A DNA stretch of 17,379 nucleotides, taken from Methanoregulaceae archaeon. Its GTDB lineage: Archaea > Halobacteriota > Methanomicrobia > Methanomicrobiales > Methanospirillaceae. Below, piece after piece: positions 6,235-13,045 of this stretch; positions within the stretch are counted from its first letter, which is position 1, and every line of letters begins with the position of its first letter. A program made the translations under genes and the position numbers. A model generated the notes under the pieces. That model did no database searches, was not told the DNA's origin, and saw only the letters and a program-made list of their open reading frames with translations. The stretch covers positions 1 to 17,379 of the forward strand of contig JACTVF010000010.1 of the NCBI GenBank assembly GCA_019695435.1, read 5' to 3'.

Positions 6235-6475
6235 TGAGTGTTACGAGCGCGGGCTCCTGCGGAAGGTTGCACCTTCAAACGAGAAGGCGATGCAGTCCCT
6301 CGCACAGGCCCGCGAGTGGGTAACCGAGGCCGGGTTTGATTGCGATGCCGGTGCGGAATCGCTGTACCGGATCCGGGTCGGGGAGTACCGGATTATTTAT
6401 CAGGTGCTGCATGAATCCCGCGAAGTGATCGTGTCCTCTATCCGGCACCGGAGTGTTGCATACCGTGGAGTGTAA
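6212..6475 (+). CDS. Chimeric gene: HEPN N-terminus fused to RelE C-terminus
   Basis: GTG at 6212 starts a frame overlapping the MNT gene. Residues 1-45 ('CYERGLLRKVAPSNEKAM') match the first helices of HEPN toxins that pair with MNT. From residue 46 the protein abruptly becomes the C-terminal half of a RelE-type toxin ('YRIRVGEYRIIYQV', then 'IRHR..AY'). The switch falls exactly where a 157-bp direct repeat begins (6347), whose other copy is in the decayed relE at 7460-7616. The HEPN catalytic region (R-x4-6-H) is gone and the RelE half lacks its N-terminal helices, so toxicity of either kind is doubtful. A recombination product is the likely origin. It may be translated, but function is unknown. 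Confidence 0.7.
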   Translation: MNHLTRLDECYERGLLRKVAPSNEKAMQSLAQAREWVTEAGFDCDAGAESLYRIRVGEYRIIYQVLHESREVIVSSIRHRSVAYRGV

Positions 6476-6503
6476 CGCTCCCGGTTTCACATCGGTACCC
6501 CGG
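6347..6503 (+). repeat. 157-bp direct repeat, copy 1 (relE 3' half)
   Basis: Bases 6347-6503 match 7460-7616 with five differences. The first 107 bases are identical. The repeat covers the 3' half of a relE gene and about 28 bases beyond its stop. The high identity points to a recent duplication or gene conversion. Confidence 0.95.
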
Positions 6504-6531
6504 AAACCTTTCCGTTCCTGTACACAAACCC

Positions 6532-6570
6532 TATTATAATTCGCAACCAAGATCCACGTATACTAGGTGA
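6532..6570 (+). promoter_or_regulatory. Promoter and ribosome site of the DUF104/PIN pair
   Basis: 'TATTATAAT' at 6532-6540 is a TATA-box candidate about 37-45 bases before the ATG, allowing a very short leader. 'AGGTGA' at 6565-6570, six bases before the ATG at 6577, is the ribosome site. Confidence 0.55.
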
Positions 6571-6576
6571 ACCGGC

Positions 6577-6768
6577 ATGGTCAGGGCAATCGAATGCATC
6601 TATGAGGACAATGTTCTCAAACCGGTGGGAAAGATCCAACTTAAGGAAGGTGAACGGATCCGGGTGACCATTGAGAAGAAGCTCAGCTTTGAGCCTATCC
6701 GGCTAAAGAAGAAAGTTACATCGAATCGCATCAGTACTCTCAAGGATGAGTCATGGACCTCTTCCTAG
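6577..6768 (+). CDS. Antitoxin of the AF2212-like (DUF104) family
   Basis: This 63-residue protein begins 'MVRAIECIYEDNVLKPVGKI', continues with 'LKEGERIRVTIE', and has a basic middle region. That is the signature of the short archaeal DUF104 antitoxins, which form a small beta structure and pair with PIN-domain toxins. The next gene is a PIN toxin whose start lies 16 bases inside this one, so the two are translationally coupled. It has a good ribosome site ('AGGTGA'). The antitoxin is expected to bind and block the PIN active site and may repress the promoter. Confidence 0.88.
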   Translation: MVRAIECIYEDNVLKPVGKIQLKEGERIRVTIEKKLSFEPIRLKKKVTSNRISTLKDESWTSS

Positions 6769-7202
6769 ACACTTCTTTTATTATCCCGCTCCTTATCGAG
6801 ACCGATACGACACAGAAGGCCCGGGATTTTTTCTCATCGTTTCCGGGTGCCTGTGCTGCAAGCATGTCGGTGTATGAAGAAACCTTCTTTGTCGGGATCA
6901 GGCTGATCGCAGAGGATGAATTCGGGATTGCCGGGACCGCGGATCTCAAGAAACACATCCGGGAAAACGGCTACGGTTTTGCCGACGATTTTATCCGTAA
7001 CGTAAACGAAATTTTTTCAGGACTCATAATCGTGCCGGACACGTCGAACCTCACACTCATCGAAAAGACTGCCCGGGCCTATGCCCTCCTTCCCAACGAT
7101 GCACTGATTGCCGCGACCTGTATCGAACACGCCATCCCGCAGATCGCAACATTTGACCGTGACTTCTCAAAAGTGAAAAATCCATGCCGAATCAAAATCT
7201 GA
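6753..7202 (+). CDS. PIN-domain ribonuclease toxin (VapC-like)
   Basis: This 149-residue protein has the PIN-fold acidic set: D6 in 'LFLDTSFIIPLL', E42/E43 in 'SVYEETF', D116 in 'LPNDALIAATCIEH' and D135/D137 in 'IATFDRDF'. These would bind Mg2+ or Mn2+ in a sequence-specific RNase that stops growth by cutting RNA when free of antitoxin. It starts with 'AAGGATGA' just upstream and overlaps the DUF104 antitoxin by 16 bases. It appears intact and is the only toxin of this cluster that does. Its 3' end overlaps a short RelB-like frame by 19 bases. Confidence 0.92.
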   Translation: MDLFLDTSFIIPLLIETDTTQKARDFFSSFPGACAASMSVYEETFFVGIRLIAEDEFGIAGTADLKKHIRENGYGFADDFIRNVNEIFSGLIIVPDTSNLTLIEKTARAYALLPNDALIAATCIEHAIPQIATFDRDFSKVKNPCRIKI

Positions 7203-7294
7203 AAAATCCTCAGCAGATCAAAGAAGATCTCCACGATTGTGCGATGGTGGCAGAACGGCGGGACGAAGGCATCATAAGCCTGGCCGAATTATAA
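7184..7294 (+). CDS. Short RelB-like antitoxin remnant (36 aa)
   Basis: ATG 7184 opens a frame 'MPNQNLKNPQ', then 'DLHDCAMVAERRDEGIISLAEL', stopping at TAA 7292-7294. The 'AERRDEG.ISLAEL' end is typical of RelB-type antitoxins that precede RelE toxins. After the stop the same frame continues with K-R-V-M and a second stop, so the gene may have lost a few C-terminal residues by a nonsense change. It lies directly before the decayed relE at 7320 and overlaps the end of the PIN toxin. Without a functional partner it may be vestigial. Confidence 0.55.
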   Translation: MPNQNLKNPQQIKEDLHDCAMVAERRDEGIISLAEL

Positions 7295-7319
7295 AAGCGT
7301 GTGATGTGAGCGGGACAGA

Positions 7320-7588
7320 ATGAGTCCTTACACGCTCTCTTTTAAAAACAGCGTGGAGAAAGATTGCCGGAAAATCTAAAAAAGACCTGCTCCCGAATAT
7401 TTTTGAGCACGTGGAAAATCTTCGGAGAAAATCCGCTCCCGCACGATGCGATCAAACTGGCCGGTGCGGAATCGCTGTACCGGATCCGGGTCGGGGAGTA
7501 CCGGATTATTTATCAGGTGCTGCATGAATCCCGCGAAGTGATCGTGTCCTCTATCCGGCACCGGAGCGTTGCATACCGAAGCGTGTAA
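7320..7588 (+). pseudogene. relE-type toxin, broken by two frameshifts
   Basis: ATG 7320 gives 'MSPYTLSFKNSVEKDCRKI' and a stop at 7377. The following frame (+1) gives 'SKKDLLPNIFEHVENL' from about 7375. The third frame gives 'GENPLPHDAIKLAGAES' and the RelE C-terminus 'YRIRVGEYRIIYQV' to the TAA at 7586-7588. Joined, the three pieces make a normal RelE-size protein of about 88 residues. The first shift is at the A-run near 7378-7383 and the second is near 7430. This is the second copy of the 157-bp repeat and probably the source of the segment found in the HEPN chimera. Confidence 0.85.
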
Positions 7589-7616
7589 CTCTCCCGGTTT
7601 CACATCGGTACCCCGG
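7460..7616 (+). repeat. 157-bp direct repeat, copy 2 (relE 3' half)
   Basis: This is the partner of 6347-6503, at an offset of 1113 bases, with five mismatches clustered in the last 50 bases around the stop codon. It is continuous with the frameshifted relE upstream, so this copy is in the native context. Confidence 0.95.
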
Positions 7617-8200
7617 GGTGAGAATACCTTGTTTCGACCCCCCAATCCGACCTTGGATCCCCGCTCCCTCACCCCCAAAATACGCCCGATACGGCCCCGG
7701 ATTGCCCCTAACCGGCTCCGGAAAACCTCGTAAAACGCCCGGATTCGGGGGCCACCCAAAAGTTGGTTATACGGGGACATTTTGCTAAAATACCCCATAT
7801 TTGCCCCCGGATTTTGATCGTCATATTGGCCGTTCTTTCAATTCCGGCATACTTTGGCCCGATAAAAAGGAGATCGGCCACCGGAACGCGATAGCGGCCG
7901 TTTCCTGAGGGGGTCGGAATCCGGCGGATTTTTGAGAGTATTTTGGCTGGGAAACGATGATTTTGGGACGGTTTTCTCCGACGGAGATGGGGTTCCGGAG
8001 GGGATCGGTGAAAATGTACCGATCCGGGCCAAAAATTACCGGTCCTCTTTTTCATACGAAGCCACTTCCCGAGCGGGAGGTCCGAATGAAATTCATAATC
8101 TGTCAGATGATTGTTCATTTCGGCAGAGGAGTTGTATGAGGTAATTCCACGAGAATGCGGGATCAGGTGGAAATCACTGACCGGATGTGCGATTGTCCAA
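7617..8200. other. Non-coding stretch with dispersed-repeat fragments and a hairpin
   Basis: No gene is supported here; the open frames are rich in R, P, S and G with no plausible ribosome site or family. A 33-base segment (7672-7704) matches 4455-4485 nearly exactly. 'TTTTGAGAGTATTTTGG' (about 7929-7945) resembles 'TTTTGGGAGTATTTTGC' at about 4552-4568. A perfect 8-bp hairpin GGATCGGT/ACCGATCC lies at 8002-8025 and is followed by an A-run. Confidence 0.6.
7672..7704. repeat. Dispersed intergenic repeat, copy B
   Basis: This is the second copy of the segment at 4455-4485. Similar spacing to CCGG-rich surroundings suggests a genome-wide repeat family that landed in both gaps. Confidence 0.7.
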
Positions 8201-8204
8201 AACA

Positions 8205-8308
8205 GCACTAAAATAAAAAGTAGTATATAGCTGGTGTTGAGAACAGGCTGTTAATCACCCGGAGGGTAATGAGCGGTTCCCGGCCCGGGAGCACGGGAAC
8301 GAGGAGGT
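8205..8308 (+). promoter_or_regulatory. Promoter and structured leader of the CO dehydrogenase operon
   Basis: 'ACTAAAATAAAAAGTAGTATATAG' (about 8207-8230) contains an A-rich element and a TATA box, so transcription would start near 8250. The leader holds an inverted repeat GTTCCCG (8276-8282) / CGGGAAC (8294-8300), whose stem ends right at the ribosome site GAGGAGGT (8301-8308). A second ribosome-like GGAGG (8261-8265) lies before an in-frame ATG at 8269. Confidence 0.55.
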
Positions 8309-8316
8309 ACCATTGC

Positions 8317-8931
8317 ATGAAAACGGTTTTTGTAACGCCTGAACTCTGTATCGGGTGCAGGCACTGCGAGGTCGCGTGTGTGATCGAGCACGCGAAGAGC
8401 AAACAGCTGTTCGCTGCGGTTGCGGAAGAGAAACGGTCGCAGCCGCGGGTGTACGTGGAGACGGGGATGCATTACCTGACCTTCCCCAACCGGTGCCGGC
8501 ACTGCGACCCGGCGCCGTGCATGCAGGTCTGCCCGACCGAAGCGCTGGTGCGGGACGATGCCACGGCTTCCGTCCTGGTCCGGTACGAGCGGTGCATCGG
8601 GTGTGCGGTCTGCGCCATGGCCTGCCCGTTCGGCATCATCCGGTTCAACAGCGTCCACCAGCTGGACACGGACCGCGAGGTGAACGCGAAGTGCGACAAC
8701 TGCATCGAGCGTCAGCGGGCCGGGGCGATTCCCGCCTGCGCCGAGGCCTGCAAGACCGGCGCCCTGACATTCGGGGAGGCAGGCGACCTGATCCGGTCGA
8801 GCAGGAAGGACTTCACCCTGCGGCTGATCGCGGCGCAGGAGACCGGGGCCGAGGCGCCGAAGATGCCAGCCAACATTAAGGCGTTCCGGTCGATTATGGC
8901 ACGGCTTGCTGAACTTACGGGGGAGAACTGA
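8317..8931 (+). CDS. cooF: CooF-like polyferredoxin, electron carrier of CO dehydrogenase
   Basis: This 204-residue protein has 16 cysteines in four [4Fe-4S] motifs: C11/C14/C17/C21, C60/C63/C68/C72, C93/C96/C99/C103 and C126/C129/C141/C145. This is the CooF/HycB/DmsB plan. In CO-oxidising microbes CooF takes electrons from CooS and hands them to a partner enzyme. I chose ATG 8317 because a strong ribosome site (GAGGAGGT) lies eight bases upstream. An in-frame ATG at 8269 would add a 16-residue tail that the family lacks. It is the first gene of the operon and is followed 13 bases later by cooS. There is no membrane segment; it acts in the cytoplasm. Confidence 0.92.
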   Translation: MKTVFVTPELCIGCRHCEVACVIEHAKSKQLFAAVAEEKRSQPRVYVETGMHYLTFPNRCRHCDPAPCMQVCPTEALVRDDATASVLVRYERCIGCAVCAMACPFGIIRFNSVHQLDTDREVNAKCDNCIERQRAGAIPACAEACKTGALTFGEAGDLIRSSRKDFTLRLIAAQETGAEAPKMPANIKAFRSIMARLAELTGEN

Positions 8932-8944
8932 GGGGGAAAGAAAA

Positions 8945-10834
8945 ATGTACGATACATCTGCAGGAAAGAAGATCGCTGAGGCGAGAGCGCTTGACAAGAA
9001 CGACCAGGAGATTATGGTAAAATCCATGGAAGACGGTATCGAGACAGTCTGGGATCGTTTCGCTGACCAGCAGCCACAGTGCGGCTTCGGGAACCTCGGC
9101 GTCTGCTGCAACCGGTGTGCCATGGGGCCCTGCCGGACCGAGCCGTTCGGGAAAAAACCGACCCGGGGCACCTGCGGTGCGGATGCCGATCTCATCGTCG
9201 CACGGAACCTGCTCGACGACCTTACCACCGGCGCTGCCGCCCACTCGGACCACGGGCGTGAAGTCGTCGAGGCCATGCTCGCGACCGCGGAAGGCCGGGC
9301 ACAGGGGTACCAGATCCTCGATGAGGGCAAGCTGAACGTGGTCGCGACGGAGTATGGCATAAAAACGGCCGGCCGGAAAAAAGAAGAGATCGCCGGCGAG
9401 CTGGCCCGGGCGCTGCTCGAAGAGTACGGGACGCTCAAAAACAAAATCCAGATGACCGAGCGTGCCCCGCAGAAGACCAAAGACGCGTGGAAGAAGCTGG
9501 GGATTATGCCCCGCAGCGTTGACCGCGAAGTCGTGGAGGCGATGCACCGGATCCACATGGGTGTCGATGCGGATTACACAAACATCCTCCTGCACGCGAT
9601 GAGGACGGCTCTTTCCGACGGGTGGGGTGGCTCGATGATGGGGACCGACTGCTCCGATATCCTCTTTGGGACCCCGACGCCCCTGAAGGCGTGGATAAAC
9701 CTTGCCACGATCAGCAGGGACAAGGTCAATATCGTCCTCCACGGGCATAACCCGGTCCTCTCCGATATGATCGTGAAGGCGGCAGCCGATCCGTCCCTTG
9801 TCAAACGTGCAAAGGACGCCGGCGCAAAGGGCATCAACCTTGCCGGGATGTGCTGTACCGGGAACGAACTCTTAATGCGGCGTGGCATCCCCCTTGCCGG
9901 CAGTTTCTTCGACCAGGAACTGGTGATTGCGACCGGGGCAGTCGAGGCCATGGTGATCGATTACCAGTGCATCTTCCCCGCGGTGACCCAGACGGCCGGC
10001 TGTTACCACACAAAAGTCGTGACCACCAGCCGGAAGGCGAAGATCCCGGGCGCCATCCACAAGGAGTTCCGGCCCGATAACGCCTACGATACCGCAAAGG
10101 AGATCATCGGTCTCGCGATCGACAACTTCGCGAACCGGAACCCGGCCCGGGTCAGGATCCCGGACAAGCCGATGCAGCTGATGTCGGGCTTCTCGGAAGA
10201 AGCGATACGAAAGGCACTCGGCGGGACGTACAAGCCGCTGATCGATGCCATCGTTGCCGGGAAGATCAAGGGAGCCGTCGGCATTGTCGGTTGCAACAAC
10301 CCGAAGATCAAGCAGGACTATGGCCATGTCACGCTGGCAAAAGAGCTGATCAGGCGGGACATCCTTGTTGTCGAGACCGGGTGTGCCGCGATTGCCTGCG
10401 GGAAGGCGGGCCTGCTCGTCCCCGAAGCAGCAGACATGGCGGGACCCGGCCTCAAGTCTGTCTGCAACGCGCTCGGCATCCCGCCGGTGCTCCACATGGG
10501 CTCCTGCGTTGACTGCTCGCGTATTCTCGTGCTTGCCGCCAACATCGCAAAGGAGCTCAATGTCGGTATCAGCGATCTTCCGCTGGGCGGGGCTGCACCC
10601 GAATGGTATTCGCAGAAAGCGATCTCGATCGGTACGTACTTTGTCGCTTCGGGTGTGTACACGGTCCTTGGCATCCCGCCCAAGATCTTCGGCAGCGCTA
10701 ACGTCACCAACCTCCTTGCCGCCCAGCTTACCGGCATCGTGAATGCCTCGTTTGCTGTTGAACCCGACCCGCTCAAGGCCGCCGACCTGCTCGAGGCCGA
10801 GATCAACCGGAAGAGAAAGGCGCTCGGGATCTGA
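8945..10834 (+). CDS. cooS: Anaerobic Ni-Fe carbon monoxide dehydrogenase catalytic subunit
   Basis: It oxidises CO with water to CO2, two protons and two electrons (reversible) in the cytoplasm. This 629-residue protein carries the D- and B-cluster cysteines in 'CGFGNLGVCCNRCAMGPCR' (C46, C54, C55, C58, C63) plus C77, with the same spacing as Carboxydothermus CooS. C-cluster ligands are visible as H268 ('HGHNP'), C303 ('GMCCTGNE'), C342 ('YQCIFP'), C450 ('GCNNPK'), C480 ('ETGCAA') and C521 ('MGSCVD'). All catalytic clusters therefore seem intact. ATG 8945 is preceded by 'GGGGGAAAG'. No acetyl-CoA synthase subunit follows, so this is the monofunctional type. The downstream NuoEF-like genes suggest the electrons go to NAD(P) or arrive from it. 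Confidence 0.97.
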   Translation: MYDTSAGKKIAEARALDKNDQEIMVKSMEDGIETVWDRFADQQPQCGFGNLGVCCNRCAMGPCRTEPFGKKPTRGTCGADADLIVARNLLDDLTTGAAAHSDHGREVVEAMLATAEGRAQGYQILDEGKLNVVATEYGIKTAGRKKEEIAGELARALLEEYGTLKNKIQMTERAPQKTKDAWKKLGIMPRSVDREVVEAMHRIHMGVDADYTNILLHAMRTALSDGWGGSMMGTDCSDILFGTPTPLKAWINLATISRDKVNIVLHGHNPVLSDMIVKAAADPSLVKRAKDAGAKGINLAGMCCTGNELLMRRGIPLAGSFFDQELVIATGAVEAMVIDYQCIFPAVTQTAGCYHTKVVTTSRKAKIPGAIHKEFRPDNAYDTAKEIIGLAIDNFANRNPARVRIPDKPMQLMSGFSEEAIRKALGGTYKPLIDAIVAGKIKGAVGIVGCNNPKIKQDYGHVTLAKELIRRDILVVETGCAAIACGKAGLLVPEAADMAGPGLKSVCNALGIPPVLHMGSCVDCSRILVLAANIAKELNVGISDLPLGGAAPEWYSQKAISIGTYFVASGVYTVLGIPPKIFGSANVTNLLAAQLTGIVNASFAVEPDPLKAADLLEAEINRKRKALGI

Positions 10835-10855
10835 TCGGGCACCATCGGCCACTCG

Positions 10856-10862
10856 TTTTTTT
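10856..10862 (+). terminator. T7 tract between cooS and the nuoE-like gene
   Basis: Seven T bases lie in the 37-base gap between cooS and the next start. In archaea such a tract can cause partial termination, so it may set a higher ratio of cooF/cooS to downstream transcripts. It is weak evidence by itself. Confidence 0.3.
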
Positions 10863-10871
10863 GAGGACACC

Positions 10872-11357
10872 ATGGACGAACCAACGCTCGACGCCATTAT
10901 CGCCCGGTATGACGATCCGGCCGGCCGGCTTCTCGGGATCCTCGGGGAGATCCAGGATGAGGAAGGATACATCCCGAGAGAATCGCTCGCGATGCTCGCA
11001 GAGAAACTTGACGTACGCCTCTCACAGCTCTACAGCCTTACCACCTTCTACTCCTATTTCAGCCTGACACCGGTCGGCGACCATGTCATCACGGTCTGCA
11101 TGGGGACTGCCTGCCATGTCAAAGGCGCCCCCGGGATCCTCGAGGCCCTGGAAGGGATGCTGGGAATAAAGAGCGACACCTCGGAGGACGGCAAGTTCTC
11201 CATCACCACGGACGATAAAAAATTCACGCTGGAGATCGCCCGTTGCTTCGGCGCCTGCAGCATGGCGCCCGTCCTCCGGATTGACGGGAACCTCTATGGC
11301 TATGCAACCAGGGAAGACCTCCCGGCGATCCTCGCAGAGTACGGGTGGGAGCCATGA
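10872..11357 (+). CDS. NuoE/HydC-like [2Fe-2S] thioredoxin-fold subunit
   Basis: This 161-residue protein has the [2Fe-2S] ligands C76 and C81 ('CMGTACHVKGA') and C125 and C129 ('CFGACSMAP'). The helical N-terminus ('GYIPRESLAMLAEKL') is typical of the 24-kDa subunit of complex I and of HydC in bifurcating hydrogenases. It passes electrons to or from the flavin subunit. ATG 10872 has 'GAGGAC' upstream; a start further upstream would overlap cooS and is rejected. The stop overlaps the next ATG by four bases (ATGA), so it is coupled to the NuoF-like subunit. With no NADH dehydrogenase membrane genes nearby, a soluble complex is likely. Confidence 0.93.
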   Translation: MDEPTLDAIIARYDDPAGRLLGILGEIQDEEGYIPRESLAMLAEKLDVRLSQLYSLTTFYSYFSLTPVGDHVITVCMGTACHVKGAPGILEALEGMLGIKSDTSEDGKFSITTDDKKFTLEIARCFGACSMAPVLRIDGNLYGYATREDLPAILAEYGWEP

Positions 11358-13045
11358 AGATCGGATCAGCAGCCGATCTGGAGGCGGTACGACAGGCCGG
11401 CATGCAGAAGCTCCGGCCCGGAAAACCCCGGATCGCGGTCGGGCTTGCCACCTGCGGGATCGCGGTGGGCGGCAACCGGGTGTACGAACGCCTCCGGGAG
11501 ATCATTGAAAGGGACGGTCTGGATATCGTTCTGACAAAAACGGGGTGTATCGGCTATTGTAAGGAAGAGCCGCTCGTGAATATCAGTATCCCGAATAAAC
11601 CGCTCGTGATCCTGCACAAGGTCACCGAAGCCGATGTTGAGGAGATCGTAAAACAGGTAAGCAGGGGAAAGGTGCCGGCTGATAAGGCCCTGTGCCGGGT
11701 CCCGTCATGGGACCATGTTACGGGATGCACCCTTGAGTACGGGAAAGGATTTTCCAAGATTCCTCTCTATGAAAAGGTCCCGTTCTTTAAGGCCCAGAAG
11801 AAAGTGATCCTGCGGGACGCCGGCCTGATCAACCCGGAAGATATTGACGAGTACATCGCGGTGGGCGGCTACGCAGCTGCCCTGAAGGCCCTGACCGGGA
11901 TGGATCCGGAGACCATTATAAAAGAAGTGGAGAACTCCGGGCTCCGGGGAAGGGGCGGTGCCGGTTTCCCGACAGGCCAGAAGTGGCGGATCACCCGCGA
12001 TGCGAAAGCTGACAAGAAATATATCCTCTGCAATGCCGACGAGGGCGACCCCGGCGCGTACATGAACCGGAACGAGATGGAGAGCGACCCCCACATGCTC
12101 ATCGAGGGCATGATCATCGGGGCGTTTGCCATGGGTGCTGCCAAGGGTTTCATCTTTATCCGGGCGGAATACCCGCTAGCGATCAAACGGCTGAAGCTCG
12201 CCATCGGGCAGGCCCGGGAGTACGGGCTCCTTGGCAGCAACATCTTCGGCACAGGGTTCTCGTTCGATATCGGGATCGCGACGGGTGCCGGTGCCTTTGT
12301 ATGCGGCGAATCAACTGCCCTCGTGGCATCCATTGAGGGAAGGACCGGCCGGCCCCACCCCCGCCCGCCGCGGCTCACCGACATCGGGGGCGGGCTCTTC
12401 GGGTACCCCACGGACCTCAACAATGTCGAGACCTGGTGCAACGTGCCGGTCATCATGGCCAACGGCAGCGACTGGTACTCCCGTATCGGGGCTGAGGGCA
12501 ACACCGGCACCAAGGTCTTCTCGCTCGTGGGAAAAGTCGACCGGGTCGGGCTCGTGGAAGTGCCGCTCGGGACAACGCTCCATACCATCGTGTCCGATAT
12601 CGGCAACGGCGGGGCCAACAACAAGAAGGTAAAAGCCGTCCAGACCGGCGGTCCTTCCGGGGGCTGCATCCCGCTCCGGCTGTTCGAAACAACCGTGGAC
12701 TACGAGAGCCTCAACCGTGTCGGCTCGATCATGGGGTCCGGGGGTATCGTGGTCATGGACGAGGACACGGACATGGTGGATATCGCCCGGTACTTCATCA
12801 ACTTCGCTACAGGAGAGTCCTGCGGGAAATGTGTCCCCTGCCGGGAGGGGCTCAAGCACGCGCTCCTCCTCCTCAACCGGATCATGGCAAAGAAGGGCAC
12901 GAAAAAGGATATCGAAACCCTTGCCCTCCTGTCCGACACCATCGTGGCAACATCGCTCTGCGGGCTTGGCCAGACGGCACCCAACCCGGTGCTGACGACC
13001 CTGGCGTATTTCCGGGAAGAATACGACGCGCTGGTGAAACCATGA
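11354..13045 (+). CDS. NuoF/HydB-like flavoprotein subunit (NAD(P)H/FMN, Fe-S)
   Basis: This 563-residue protein has, in order, an N-terminal [2Fe-2S] thioredoxin-like domain (C34, C65, C69 in 'GCIGYC'), the FMN and NADH core with 'GRGGAGFPTGQKWR' (199-212) and 'CNADEGDPGAYMNR' (226-239), a SLBB-type segment near 385-440, and the [4Fe-4S] site 'ESCGKCVPCREG' (C490, C493, C496) with C536 in 'SLCGLGQ'. Unlike many HydB proteins it ends soon after and has no C-terminal two-cluster ferredoxin. It should exchange electrons between NAD(P)H and Fe-S clusters through FMN. It overlaps both neighbours by ATGA, which indicates tight co-translation with the NuoE- and NuoG-like subunits. Placement beside cooS suggests CO-linked NAD(P) chemistry. 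Confidence 0.95.
   Translation: MKIGSAADLEAVRQAGMQKLRPGKPRIAVGLATCGIAVGGNRVYERLREIIERDGLDIVLTKTGCIGYCKEEPLVNISIPNKPLVILHKVTEADVEEIVKQVSRGKVPADKALCRVPSWDHVTGCTLEYGKGFSKIPLYEKVPFFKAQKKVILRDAGLINPEDIDEYIAVGGYAAALKALTGMDPETIIKEVENSGLRGRGGAGFPTGQKWRITRDAKADKKYILCNADEGDPGAYMNRNEMESDPHMLIEGMIIGAFAMGAAKGFIFIRAEYPLAIKRLKLAIGQAREYGLLGSNIFGTGFSFDIGIATGAGAFVCGESTALVASIEGRTGRPHPRPPRLTDIGGGLFGYPTDLNNVETWCNVPVIMANGSDWYSRIGAEGNTGTKVFSLVGKVDRVGLVEVPLGTTLHTIVSDIGNGGANNKKVKAVQTGGPSGGCIPLRLFETTVDYESLNRVGSIMGSGGIVVMDEDTDMVDIARYFINFATGESCGKCVPCREGLKHALLLLNRIMAKKGTKKDIETLALLSDTIVATSLCGLGQTAPNPVLTTLAYFREEYDALVKP

Noticed and set aside
7708..8208. Open frames of 60-166 codons in the gap before the CO dehydrogenase operon
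   Set aside because: Composition is that of translated repeat DNA, no start has a convincing ribosome site, and the frames on both strands overlap each other.
8251..9558. Long 435-codon open frame on the - strand opposite cooF and cooS
   Set aside because: It lies antisense to two clearly conserved genes, has low-complexity composition rich in R, P, S and A, and shows no family motif; high G+C DNA makes such shadows common.
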